Positions 8,446 through 16,302 of a stretch of DNA of 34,640 nucleotides are shown piece by piece. Below the pieces are notes generated by a model. It searched no databases, was not told the origin of the DNA, and saw nothing but the letters and a program-made list of their open reading frames with translations. A program made the translations under genes and the position numbers. Within the stretch, counting starts at the first letter, position 1, and each line of letters starts with the position of its first letter. The DNA is from Paracoccus sp. (in: a-proteobacteria) (GTDB taxonomy: Bacteria > Pseudomonadota > Alphaproteobacteria > Rhodobacterales > Rhodobacteraceae): contig NZ_JAUVVF010000039.1 of assembly GCF_030604785.1 (NCBI RefSeq), forward strand, positions 1-34,640. The letters are read 5' to 3'.

Positions 8446-8684
8446 GTCACCACCTCGGTTGTCTTGGTGCGACGCAGGAACGCCTTGGCACCGTAGGATT
8501 TGAATTCGTAAATGAACCGCGCAGATACGCGATCAACGTCCCGCCCGCAAGCCCTCGCTGCGGCGGGGCCACAGGTTTATTCGGACAAGGTTGCGCGTCT
8601 GATGCGAATTAGTCGCTGCAGCCCGTGCTGGCAACCCGTCATCGCGGCGGGGCGGGCGAATCGCTGCCGATCCGGCAGGCGGCC

Positions 8685-9236
8685 CTAGCCATCGCCCTTG
8701 AGCAGCTTGTCCAGCCCGGCAAAGGGGCGGCGCGTATCCTCGGCCGGTTCGGGCTCGTCCTCGGGGGCGGCCAGCTCGGCGCCCTCGGCGCGCGGATAGG
8801 GCGGCAGGGCCAGGGCCAGCGCCTCGATCATGGCGGCTGTCAGGTCGATGAAGGCGCCAAGCGGCTCCAGCGTCTCGTCGCCCATCTCGACCTCGTCGCC
8901 CTCGGGCGCGGCCAGATGGGGCGAATAGCGCAGGCGCACGGGTTCGGAAATCTCGCTGCGCACGGGTTTCAGCGTGACGACGCAGGCCTGCGTGACGCGC
9001 GCGGCCAGTCGCCCGTCCAGCCGCCAGCCCTGTGCGCCCTCGGCCCGGACCTCGCCCCGGAATTCCAGTTTCGGCAGCGCCTCGACGCCCAGCTCGTCGG
9101 CGATGGCGGCGCGCGTCTCGCCATCGGGGCGCAGCAGAAAGGGCGTGGCCGCGTTCGGGTTCAGATGCGCGACGCGCAGGCGCTGCGGATGGGCCTGCGG
9201 ATCGGTGCGGTTCCGGTCTGGCGGCGTCTGGGGCAA
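8685..9236 (-). CDS. DUF177 (YceD-family) protein
   Basis: 183 residues with the DUF177 pattern: a hydrophilic N-terminal half, then LDGRLAARVTQACVVTLKPV, a central RLRY strand, and an acidic conserved GDETLEPLGAFIDLTA followed by ALALPPYPRAEGAE. YceD proteins are usually encoded just before rpmF and have been linked to 23S rRNA handling and plastid ribosome assembly in plants. The bacterial role here is inferred. The 239-bp gap to rpmF is longer than usual, which hints at an extra promoter in front of rpmF. It diverges from the BamE-like gene, with 135 bp between the two starts. Confidence 0.86.
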   Translation of the reverse strand: MPQTPPDRNRTDPQAHPQRLRVAHLNPNAATPFLLRPDGETRAAIADELGVEALPKLEFRGEVRAEGAQGWRLDGRLAARVTQACVVTLKPVRSEISEPVRLRYSPHLAAPEGDEVEMGDETLEPLGAFIDLTAAMIEALALALPPYPRAEGAELAAPEDEPEPAEDTRRPFAGLDKLLKGDG

Positions 9237-9371
9237 GGGCTTTCCTGAAAGGCTCGGGCGGCCCGACGGGGCCGCGGATTGTCATTCTTGAGCGTCGTGG
9301 CCGAGTTTGCTAGGCAGGGCAGGCCGCGTCAACCGCCCCCGGTCGGCGCCACAGGGAAAGGGCCTCGCCAC

Positions 9372-9821
9372 ATGCCAACCGTCAAGCGCCTGCTCGGCTT
9401 CGTGATCGTTGCAGTCCTGGGTCTGGCCGCCTGCTCTCCCGTATACCGCAATCACGGCTATGTGCCGCCAGAGATCGAACTGGCGCAGGTCCAGCCGGGC
9501 CAGACCCGCGTGGACGACCTGCCCGAACTGATCGGCAGGCCCTCGGCGCAGGGGCTTCTGACCGGGTCGGGCTGGTATTACGTCGGCTCGCGCTGGCGCG
9601 AATACGGCGCGCTTCCCCCGCGCGAGGTCGAACGACAGGTCGTCGCCGTGTCCTTCGCGCCCAACGGCGTGGTCAGCAATGTGGAACGCTTCGGGCTGGA
9701 ACGCGGCCGTGTCGTCACTCTGTCGCGTCGCGTGACCGAAGGCGGCGTGACCGAGATCTCGCTAATCGGCCAGCTTCTGGGCAATCTGGGCAACTTCCAG
9801 GCCAGCGACTTCATCGAGTAA
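9372..9821 (+). CDS. bamE: BamE/SmpA-OmlA family outer-membrane lipoprotein
   Basis: 149 residues from ATG 9372. The lipoprotein signal is MPTVKRLLGFVIVAVLGLAAC, with lipidation expected at Cys21 of LAAC. The mature part contains NHGYVPPEIELAQVQPGQTR and VDDLPELIGRPSAQG, the SmpA/OmlA pattern found in BamE. BamE helps stabilise the outer-membrane beta-barrel assembly machine. A longer reading from 9279 would put unconserved sequence before the signal peptide and is rejected. The gene ends 10 bp before the convergent serine hydrolase gene. Confidence 0.85.
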   Translation: MPTVKRLLGFVIVAVLGLAACSPVYRNHGYVPPEIELAQVQPGQTRVDDLPELIGRPSAQGLLTGSGWYYVGSRWREYGALPPREVERQVVAVSFAPNGVVSNVERFGLERGRVVTLSRRVTEGGVTEISLIGQLLGNLGNFQASDFIE

Positions 9822-9825
9822 GGCC

Positions 9826-9841
9826 GGCGGCTCAGGCCGCC
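9826..9841. terminator. Compact hairpin at a convergent gene junction
   Basis: Arms GGCGGC (9826-9831) and GCCGCC (9836-9841) with loop TCAG lie between the bamE stop and the last codons of the opposing serine hydrolase gene. No T run is present on either strand, so this is only a possible termination aid. Confidence 0.35.
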
Positions 9842-10833
9842 CGCACCAGATCGCCCGCCAGCCTGTGCAATTCGTTGCGATAGCCCGTCCGGGCCGAGGG
9901 CTGGTCGGGGTTCGAGGTCATCGCCACGACCACCGCAGGCGCCCGCCGCGCGGCCGGGAAGACATAGACCATCTGCCCGCCATAGCCCCAGCCATAGCGG
10001 ACCTCGCGCCCGCCGATCCGGCCCAGGAACCAGCCATAGCCATAGCCCTGCCCGCTGAAGATCGAGGCCGTGCGCGCCTGCCAGCTTTCCTCGATCCACG
10101 AGGCCGGGATTACCTGCCGCCCGCCCGCGCGCCCGCCCTCGGCATAGGTCGCGCCGAAGGCCAGCAGCGACCGCGTGCTCATCGCCATCTGGTTGCCGCC
10201 CAGATAGATGCCCTGCGGATCACGGTCCCAGCCGGTGATGCGGAAGCCGGGGATCGGCCCCAGCCAGTCGCGTGCCACCTGCATCAGGGGCCGCCCTGTC
10301 ACCCGCGTCAGGATCGCCGCCACCAGATGGGTCGAGGCCGTGGAATATTGCATCCGCCCGCCCGGATCCTGCGTGAAGGGCGCGGCCAGGGCGGCGCGCA
10401 CCCAGTTCGGGCTGCTGACCCAACGGCCATAATTCTGGCCCGACTGACGCTCCAGCCCGGCCTGCATGGACAGAAGATGGCCAAGCGTGATTCGCTCCAG
10501 CCGCGGGTCGGGATTGCGCGGCAGGTCGGCGCGCAGCAGGGGCGCGATGGGCTGGTCCGCGCCTTCCAGCAGGCCGCGCCCGACAGCGATGCCCGCCAGC
10601 GCCGAGATCACCGATTTCGAGGCCGACTTGATGTTCGTGGGCCGGTCCGGGTCGAAACCGTGATAGCCGCGCGCGGCGATTTCCTCGCCGTCGCGCCACA
10701 GGGCGATGGCGCGCAGGGGGTCCAGCGCGTCGCCTCGGCCAAGCAGGGGGGTCAGGCCCGCACGGGCCAGCGAAGGCGCCGCCAGCACCGGAAGGGTGGC
10801 GGCGGCGGACAGGATCAGGGATCTGCGATTCAT
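9832..10833 (-). CDS. Serine hydrolase, class C beta-lactamase/esterase fold, Tat-exported
   Basis: 333 residues from the ATG at 10833; a GTG two codons upstream is possible. The N terminus NRRSLILSAAATLPVLAAPS is a twin-arginine-like signal. The SxxK catalytic motif is Ser-Ala-Ser-Lys in NIKSASKSVISALAG. The Tyr motif is YSTAS instead of the usual YSN, and the third motif is WGYGGQ instead of KTG or HTG. That pattern suits an esterase or peptidase better than a true beta-lactamase. The substrate is unknown. It is convergent with bamE and divergent from the SseB-like gene. Confidence 0.82.
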   Translation of the reverse strand: MNRRSLILSAAATLPVLAAPSLARAGLTPLLGRGDALDPLRAIALWRDGEEIAARGYHGFDPDRPTNIKSASKSVISALAGIAVGRGLLEGADQPIAPLLRADLPRNPDPRLERITLGHLLSMQAGLERQSGQNYGRWVSSPNWVRAALAAPFTQDPGGRMQYSTASTHLVAAILTRVTGRPLMQVARDWLGPIPGFRITGWDRDPQGIYLGGNQMAMSTRSLLAFGATYAEGGRAGGRQVIPASWIEESWQARTASIFSGQGYGYGWFLGRIGGREVRYGWGYGGQMVYVFPAARRAPAVVVAMTSNPDQPSARTGYRNELHRLAGDLVRAA

Positions 10834-10956
10834 CTGCACAATATCGCGCGGATCGGCGCTGCGGCGTAATCACGCTTGCGTGGGCGGGCGCGCGGTCTTG
10901 CCCGCCGGGCGCGGGCCGACTAGGGCAGGTGCGTCGCCACCGATGAGGGCCCTGAT

Positions 10957-11685
10957 ATGACCGCGCTGGACGAGCTTGCCACCACCCCCTTTCACGACGC
11001 CGACGCGCCGTTGCGCGCGCGGATGCTGTCGCGGCTGGCCGATACGGAACTGTTCGTGGCCCTGGTGCGCGAGCCGCATGACGACCGGGTGGAATTGCAG
11101 CTCTTCCCGCTGGACGGCGTGAGCGTCGCGCTGGCCTGCGATGCCGAGGATCGGCTGGCGGGCTTCTTCGGCGCGCCCGTCGCCTATGCCGCCATGCCGG
11201 GCCGGGCGCTGGCCGCGCTGTTGCGGACCGAAGGCGCGGGCCTGCTGGTCAATCCGGGCGCGGCGTCGGAAATGCTGCTGGATGCCGGGATGCTGGACTG
11301 GCTGACCGGCGCCCTGGCCGCCGAGCCGCAGCCCGACGAGGCGCGGCTGCGCCTGACCGGCCCGCATCCCGACACGGTCGCGGCCCTGGCCGAACCGCTT
11401 GGCGCGCGGCTTCTGGACATGCATGCCCTGATCTCGGGCGCGGCTTTGGCCGGTATCGCGGGGGGCGGCCATGTGCTGCTGATCGCGGGCGCGGCCGCCG
11501 ACCGCCAGCCCGCCATCGCCAAGGCCCTGGCCGAGGCGCTGGCCTTCCTGCCGCCGCAATCGGGCGGCGTCGATATCAGCTTCAGCGACGCGCCTCCGCC
11601 CGCGACCGCCCTGCGCTTCGACCTGACGCCTCCGCAGGCAGAGCCGCCCGCGCCGCGCCCCAAGGGGCCTCCGATCCTGCGCTGA
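10957..11685 (+). CDS. SseB-family protein
   Basis: 242 residues, soluble and Ala/Pro-rich. The N-terminal half resembles the SseB N-terminal domain: TPLD-type helices, RMLSRLADTELFVALVREP, LFPLDGVSVALACDAEDRL, then the YAAMPGRALAALL and GAGLLVNPG stretches. SseB was named for enhanced serine sensitivity in E. coli, and its biochemical role is not settled. The last 30 residues are a Pro-rich tail. The stop lies 49 bp before pcs, so co-transcription with pcs and recO is likely. Confidence 0.72.
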   Translation: MTALDELATTPFHDADAPLRARMLSRLADTELFVALVREPHDDRVELQLFPLDGVSVALACDAEDRLAGFFGAPVAYAAMPGRALAALLRTEGAGLLVNPGAASEMLLDAGMLDWLTGALAAEPQPDEARLRLTGPHPDTVAALAEPLGARLLDMHALISGAALAGIAGGGHVLLIAGAAADRQPAIAKALAEALAFLPPQSGGVDISFSDAPPPATALRFDLTPPQAEPPAPRPKGPPILR

Positions 11686-11734
11686 GACGCGGGTGCGGTT
11701 GCACGCCGCGCCTCAACCTGCGACAAGGACGGCC

Positions 11735-12430
11735 ATGCAATTGCGTCACAAGGCCCTGTCCGTCCATCTTCTGACCGCCTCGGGTGCGGTCCTCTCGATG
11801 CTGGCCATGCTGGCGGCCGCCAATGCCGAATGGTCGCTGATGTTCCTGTGGCTGGTGGTCGCCTTCGTGGTGGACGGGATCGACGGCCCGCTGGCCCGGC
11901 GGTACGAGGTCAAGCGCAACTGGCCCGCCTATGACGGGCAGCTGATGGACCTGATCATCGATTACCTGACCTATGTCTTCATCCCCGCCTTCGCGCTGTT
12001 CCAGTCGGGGCTGCTGGCGGGCTGGACGGGCTGGTTCGCGATCATCGTCATCGTCTTCGGCAGCGTCGTCTATTTCGCCGATACCCGCATGAAGACGCGC
12101 GACAATTCCTTTGCGGGCTTTCCGGGCTGCTGGAACATGGTCGTGCTGGTCCTCTTCGCCACCCAGCCGGTCTGGGAGGTGATCCTGCTGATCGTCTCGG
12201 TCCTGACCATCGCGATGTTCACCAACATCAAGTTCATCCACCCCGTCCGCACCGAACGCTGGCGCGCCGTGTCGCTGCCCGTGGCCGTGGCCTGGGTGGT
12301 TTTTGCGGGCTGGGCGGCGTGGCTTGATTTCGACGCGCCCGCGCTGGTCGTCGGCGGGCTGATCGCCACCTCGATCTGGCTGCTGGTGGCCGGTGCCGCG
12401 CAGCAGCTGATCCCGCCGCGCCGGGGCTGA
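11735..12430 (+). CDS. pcs: Phosphatidylcholine synthase (CDP-diacylglycerol--choline O-phosphatidyltransferase)
   Basis: 231 residues with about seven to eight membrane helices. Transfers choline to CDP-diacylglycerol, making phosphatidylcholine in one step at the inner membrane. The CDP-alcohol phosphotransferase motif is present: DGPLAR at 50-55 followed by G68, D72 and D76. The DYLTYVFIPAFALFQSG, GFPGCWNMVV and FIHPVRTERWR stretches are characteristic of rhizobial-type Pcs and set it apart from phosphatidylglycerol or serine synthases. ATG 11735 follows an AAGGAC sequence. An earlier in-frame start at 11693 lacks support. recO begins 6 bp after the stop. Confidence 0.9.
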   Translation: MQLRHKALSVHLLTASGAVLSMLAMLAAANAEWSLMFLWLVVAFVVDGIDGPLARRYEVKRNWPAYDGQLMDLIIDYLTYVFIPAFALFQSGLLAGWTGWFAIIVIVFGSVVYFADTRMKTRDNSFAGFPGCWNMVVLVLFATQPVWEVILLIVSVLTIAMFTNIKFIHPVRTERWRAVSLPVAVAWVVFAGWAAWLDFDAPALVVGGLIATSIWLLVAGAAQQLIPPRRG

Positions 12431-12436
12431 CCGCAA

Positions 12437-13153
12437 TTGGAATGGCAGGCCGAGGGCACCGTCCTGACGCGCCGCCCCCATGGCGAGAACGCCGTGATCA
12501 TCGACGTGCTGACCGCAGAACATGGCCGCCATGCCGGCCTTGTGCCGGGCGGAGCGTCGCAGAAGCGCGCCGCGATGCTGCAGCCGGGGGCGCGGCTGGC
12601 CCTGCGCTGGCGGGCGCGGCGCGATGACCAGCTGGGCACCCTGACGGCCGAGCCCCTGCGCCTGCGCGCGGGCCTGATGGCCGACCCTCTGGCGCTGGCC
12701 GGTCTGAACGCGGTCTGTGCGCTTCTGGTCTTTGCCCTGCCCGAACGCGACCCCCATCCCAGGCTGGCTTTGGCGACCGAGCGGCTGCTGGACCTGATGG
12801 ATCGCGCCGCCGACTGGCCCGCCGATTACCTGGAGTGGGAGATGCTGCTGCTGGACGAGCTTGGCCTGGGCCTCGACCTGACGGCCTGTGCGGTGACCGG
12901 CGCACGCGAGGGGCTGGCCTATGTCAGCCCGCGTTCGGGGCGGGCGGTCAGCCGGGCGGGGGCGGGGGAATGGGCGGATCGGCTGCTGCCCTTGCCCGCG
13001 ATCATGGGCGGGGCAGGCGACAATCGCGGCAGGGGTCTGGCCGAGGGCCTCGCCATCACCGGCCATTTCCTGCATGCGCGCCTGGCCGAGGAGATGGTTG
13101 GCCGCCCCCTGCCCGAGGCCCGCGCGCGCCTGCTGCGCCGGCTGGCCCGCTGA
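12437..13153 (+). CDS. recO: DNA repair protein RecO
   Basis: 238 residues. Loads RecA onto SSB-coated single-stranded DNA in the RecF pathway. The N-terminal OB fold begins MEWQAEGTVLTRRPHGENAV, the usual opening of alphaproteobacterial RecO, so the TTG at 12437 is taken as the start. No ATG fits upstream, and the next one would cut into the OB fold. The helical C-terminal domain has LDELGLGLDLTACAVTG and a late HFLHARLAEEM segment. It follows pcs by 6 bp, whereas many relatives carry recO next to era. Confidence 0.93.
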   Translation: MEWQAEGTVLTRRPHGENAVIIDVLTAEHGRHAGLVPGGASQKRAAMLQPGARLALRWRARRDDQLGTLTAEPLRLRAGLMADPLALAGLNAVCALLVFALPERDPHPRLALATERLLDLMDRAADWPADYLEWEMLLLDELGLGLDLTACAVTGAREGLAYVSPRSGRAVSRAGAGEWADRLLPLPAIMGGAGDNRGRGLAEGLAITGHFLHARLAEEMVGRPLPEARARLLRRLAR

Positions 13154-13157
13154 GATC

Positions 13158-13177
13158 GGGCGCGCCGCAGCGCGCCC
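13158..13177. terminator. GC hairpin between convergent recO and META-domain gene
   Basis: Perfect 7-bp arms GGGCGCG (13158-13164) and CGCGCCC (13171-13177) with loop CCGCAG sit 4 bp after the recO stop and 7 bp before the opposing stop. No T run is present, so intrinsic termination is uncertain. Confidence 0.4.
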
Positions 13178-13184
13178 GGCAGGA

Positions 13185-13634
13185 TCACTGGTTGCCGCGC
13201 GCCTGCGACAGGGCGTCGGTTGCCATGTCGGCCGGACGGCCGCTTTCAAAGATCAGCCATGTCGGCCCCTTGATCCGCAGCACGCCGCCGAAATACTCCA
13301 TCTCGTTCGCCTGTTGCAGGGCGTTCAGGTAACGCTGCTCGATCGCGGCGTCCTTGCAGTTCGTGACGCCGGTCGTCTGGATCGTCTCGAAGGCGACGGC
13401 GGGCAGCGGCACGGTGTTGCGCGCGGCGTAGCCGTTGCAGGGGGTGCGGCCCGACACGCCTTCGGGGCGCAGCGTCAGGGTGATGTTGCGCAGCGGCACG
13501 GTGCCGTTGCCGATCCCGACCAGCACGTAATCGTTGGCGGGCAGGCCGCCCATCGGATCGCCTGCGGGCTGGTTGTTGCAGGCGGCAAGCGTCATCGCGG
13601 CCAGGATCGGGGCGGCAAGGCGGAGGCTGGGCAT
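13185..13634 (-). CDS. META-domain lipoprotein (HslJ-like)
   Basis: 149 residues. Lipoprotein signal MPSLRLAAPILAAMTLAAC, with lipidation at the Cys of LAAC. The mature domain contains GVSGRTPCNGYAARN, the C-N-G-Y core of META domains, and a second Cys in TGVTNCKDAA that may pair with it. HslJ-like proteins are linked to heat and novobiocin resistance in E. coli, but the role here is unknown. AAGGAG lies at a good distance before the ATG at 13634. Upstream is a 313-bp gap shared with the divergent TSUP gene. Confidence 0.82.
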   Translation of the reverse strand: MPSLRLAAPILAAMTLAACNNQPAGDPMGGLPANDYVLVGIGNGTVPLRNITLTLRPEGVSGRTPCNGYAARNTVPLPAVAFETIQTTGVTNCKDAAIEQRYLNALQQANEMEYFGGVLRIKGPTWLIFESGRPADMATDALSQARGNQ

Positions 13635-13947
13635 CTTTTACTCCTTGACAGCGGGAAATACCGGACCGGATTAGACATCTTTTCCCCGTCGCGCCAGTCT
13701 CTTGCATGCGGGAATGACGCGGCGGTGGCGCGCAGGGGGCGCCGCAGGCACCCGCGCCGGGCCGGAACGCGCGATGGCTGCTGGATTTTTCCGACCCCGC
13801 CTGTGGCATCGCTGCCGCGCGGCGTTGCCCAATTCCCACAGCCAGAGGGGCAAACCCTTGGCATGGATCATCTTTTCGTCAGCCCCGGACCGCCCCGCGC
13901 GATTCGTGGCCTTTTCCTTTCCCGGCGCGGCCTGTAGCGTCCGCCGC
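13635..13947. other. 313-bp divergent intergenic region with no recognised gene
   Basis: Lies between the start of the META-domain lipoprotein (minus) and the TSUP permease (plus), so it should hold both promoters. No tRNA, long open frame, strong inverted repeat or consensus -35/-10 pair was recognised. A 24-codon ATG frame (13863-13937) ends just before the TSUP start, but it has no good ribosome-binding site and is not called. Confidence 0.6.
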
Positions 13948-14718
13948 ATGTTCGGACTGGAGCTCTGGCAAATCCTGGCGGCCATCGGGGTCACTGCCTT
14001 CGCGGGCTTCGTCAAGGGCGCGTTGGGCTTTGCCATGCCGATGATCATGATCTCGGCCTTCGGCTCGATCATGCCCGCCATGGTCGCGCTGGCCGCGATG
14101 ATCCTGCCCACGCTGATCACCAACGTGCAGCAGAGCTTTCGCGACGGTCGCCAGGCCGCCATCGGCTCGATCCGCAAGTTCCGGCTGCATATCGCGATGG
14201 TGGCGCTGTTCATCTGCGTCTCGGCGGGCTTTGCGACCGCGATCCCGCAATGGCTGATGTATGGGCTTCTGGGCGTGCCGATCACCGCCTTTGCGATCTG
14301 GCAATTGTCGGGCCGGCCGCTGGTCCTGAACCTGCGCCACCGGAAACGGGCCGAGGCCGTCTCGGGCGTCATCGGCGGGCTTTACGGCGGCATTTCCGGG
14401 ATCTGGGGGCCGCCGCTGATCGTCTATCTGCTGTCCATCGGCACCGACAAACGCGAACAGGTGCGCGTGCAGGGCGTCGTCTTCCTGATCGGCGCGGTGG
14501 TGCTGACCGGGGCGCATCTGGTCTCGGGCGTGCTGAACCCGGCGACGCTGCCCCTGTCCGCGCTGCTCTGCCTGCCCGCCATTGCCGGCATGAAGGCGGG
14601 CTTTGCCTTGCAGGACCGGCTGGATGTGGCGCAGTTTCGCCGCTGGACGCTGATCCTTCTCATCCTGACCGGGCTGAACCTGATCCGTCGCGCCCTTGAA
14701 ACCGGACCTTTCGCATGA
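13948..14718 (+). CDS. TSUP-family sulfite exporter/permease-like membrane protein
   Basis: 256 residues and about eight membrane helices in two repeats, as in the TauE/SafE (TSUP) family. The two repeat signatures are visible: [15 protein letters not shown] near residue 18 and [20 protein letters not shown] near the centre. Family members export sulfite, sulfoacetate or other small sulfur anions, but the substrate here cannot be told. ATG 13948 opens directly on the first helix. Longer readings add a hydrophilic, unconserved stretch. The stop overlaps the dapE start (ATGA), although the functions look unrelated. Confidence 0.88.
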   Translation: MFGLELWQILAAIGVTAFAGFVKGALGFAMPMIMISAFGSIMPAMVALAAMILPTLITNVQQSFRDGRQAAIGSIRKFRLHIAMVALFICVSAGFATAIPQWLMYGLLGVPITAFAIWQLSGRPLVLNLRHRKRAEAVSGVIGGLYGGISGIWGPPLIVYLLSIGTDKREQVRVQGVVFLIGAVVLTGAHLVSGVLNPATLPLSALLCLPAIAGMKAGFALQDRLDVAQFRRWTLILLILTGLNLIRRALETGPFA

Positions 14719-15851
14719 CCGACCCTGCCGACCTGACCGCCCGCCTGATCCGCTGCCCCTCCGTCACCCCCGAGGAAGGCGGCGCGCTGACCCTGCTGGA
14801 CGCGCTTCTGCGCGAGGCCGGGTTCGAAACCCGTCGCATCGACCGGAACGGCACGCCGAACCTGTTCGCGCGCTGGGGCGCCAAGGGTGCGCGGACCTTC
14901 GGCTTCAACGGCCATACCGATGTTGTTCCGACCGGCGATCCGGCATCCTGGACGCATCCGCCCTTTTCCGGCCATGTCAAGGATGGCGTGATCTGGGGGC
15001 GCGGCGCGACCGACATGAAATCGGGCGTCGCGGCCTTCGTCGCCGCCGCCATCGACTTCACCCGCCAGACGCCCCCCGACGGCGCCGTCATCCTGACCCT
15101 CACCGGGGACGAGGAAGGCCCCGGCCGCGACGGCACCATCGCCATCCTCGACTGGATGGAGGAGGCGGGCGAACGCATGGATGTCTGCATCGTGGGCGAG
15201 CCGACCAATCCCGACCTGATGGGCGAGATGATGAAGATCGGCCGCCGGGGGTCCGCCACCTTCACCATCGCGGCGCGCGGCGTGCAGGGCCATGCCGCCT
15301 ATCCGCATCGGGCCAAGAACCCGCTGCACGCGCTGACGCGGATGCTGGCCGAACTGACCACCGCGCCGCTGGATCAGGGCACCGCGCATTTCGACCCCTC
15401 GGGCCTGCAGATCACCACGATCGATTGCGGCAACCCGGCCTCGAACGTGATCCCGGAAACGGCGCGGGCGGTGGTGAACATCCGCTTCAACGACCTGCAT
15501 ACCGGCGCCTCGCTGACAGAACGCCTGCGCGACCACGCCGCCCGGATCAGCGCGGAAACCGGCGTCACGCTGACGGTCGAGGCCCAGATCTCGGGCGAGG
15601 CCTTCCTGACCGCACCCGGCCCCTTTGTCGATCTGGTCCGCGATGTCGTGGGCCTTGAGACCGGGCGCCAGCCGGTCCTGTCCACCTCGGGCGGGACCTC
15701 GGATGCGCGTTTCGTCAAGGATCACTGCCCGGTCGTGGAATTCGGCCTTGTCGGCCACCACATGCACCAGATTGACGAACGCGTGCCGGTGGAACAGGTC
15801 CACCAGCTGAAGGCGATCTATCAGCGCATCCTGGAACGGTATTTCGCATGA
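14715..15851 (+). CDS. dapE: Succinyl-diaminopimelate desuccinylase
   Basis: 378 residues, M20 metallopeptidase family. Hydrolyses N-succinyl-LL-diaminopimelate to LL-diaminopimelate for lysine and peptidoglycan synthesis. The di-zinc ligand motifs are present: [20 protein letters not shown], and [12 protein letters not shown] with the catalytic Glu of EE. Near the C terminus are [11 protein letters not shown] and [10 protein letters not shown] with the last His ligand. It overlaps the TSUP gene at its start and the GNAT gene at its end, each by 4 bp. dapD and dapC are not in the window. Confidence 0.96.
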   Translation: MTDPADLTARLIRCPSVTPEEGGALTLLDALLREAGFETRRIDRNGTPNLFARWGAKGARTFGFNGHTDVVPTGDPASWTHPPFSGHVKDGVIWGRGATDMKSGVAAFVAAAIDFTRQTPPDGAVILTLTGDEEGPGRDGTIAILDWMEEAGERMDVCIVGEPTNPDLMGEMMKIGRRGSATFTIAARGVQGHAAYPHRAKNPLHALTRMLAELTTAPLDQGTAHFDPSGLQITTIDCGNPASNVIPETARAVVNIRFNDLHTGASLTERLRDHAARISAETGVTLTVEAQISGEAFLTAPGPFVDLVRDVVGLETGRQPVLSTSGGTSDARFVKDHCPVVEFGLVGHHMHQIDERVPVEQVHQLKAIYQRILERYFA

Positions 15852-16264
15852 TCATCGAGGAAACTGCGGATCTGGCGGCCTGCCACGCCCTGCGCCGCCG
15901 CGTCTTCATCGAGGAACAGAACGTCCCCGAAGCCGACGAGATGGACGATCTGGACGCCATGGCCGTCCACCTTCTGGCGCATGAGGACGGCCAGCCCCTT
16001 GGCACGGCGCGGCTGATCCTCAAGGGCGACACGGGCAAGATCGGCCGCGTCGCGGTTCTGGCCGAGGCGCGCGGGCGCGGCCTTGGTGCGGCGCTGATGC
16101 GGGCCGCGCTGGACGCGCTGCGGGCGAGGCCCGGCATCCGGCGCGCCTCGCTGTCGTCGCAGACCCATGCGATCGGGTTCTACGAGAAACTGGGCTTTGC
16201 GGCGCATGGCCCGGTTTACGACGATGCGGGCATCCCGCATCGTGACATGAGCCGCGAACTCTGA
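15848..16264 (+). CDS. GNAT-family N-acetyltransferase
   Basis: 138 residues, close to a single GNAT domain. It has [21 protein letters not shown] at the N terminus, a GTARLIL strand, and the acetyl-CoA pyrophosphate-binding loop [11 protein letters not shown]. It continues with the [17 protein letters not shown] segment near the end. The RRxVFxxEQxVP opening and overall form resemble the ElaA-like group. The acetyl acceptor is unknown. It shares ATGA with the dapE stop, so the two are probably co-translated, but a role in lysine synthesis is not implied. Confidence 0.88.
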   Translation: MIIEETADLAACHALRRRVFIEEQNVPEADEMDDLDAMAVHLLAHEDGQPLGTARLILKGDTGKIGRVAVLAEARGRGLGAALMRAALDALRARPGIRRASLSSQTHAIGFYEKLGFAAHGPVYDDAGIPHRDMSREL

Positions 16265-16302
16265 TCGCGGGCCGCGCGTTGCGCTTGATGACAAGGCAGG
16301 AC

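Noticed and set aside
8446..8684. Possible structured leader or small RNA before rpmF
   Set aside because: A GC hairpin with a one-base bulge and a CTGCCG-ATC-CGGCAG stem are present, but nothing matches a known RNA family and there is no terminator T run.
9032..9313. Plus-strand frames opposite DUF177 running towards bamE
   Set aside because: Arg/Pro-rich antisense shadows. The lipoprotein start at 9372 explains the downstream reading.
9832..10833. Antibiotic-inactivating class C beta-lactamase
   Set aside because: The second and third active-site motifs (YST, WGYGG) differ from YxN and KTG, so esterase or peptidase activity is more likely.
13863..13937. 24-codon leader-like frame before the TSUP gene
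   Set aside because: No ribosome-binding site, no regulatory codon run and no terminator-antiterminator pair.
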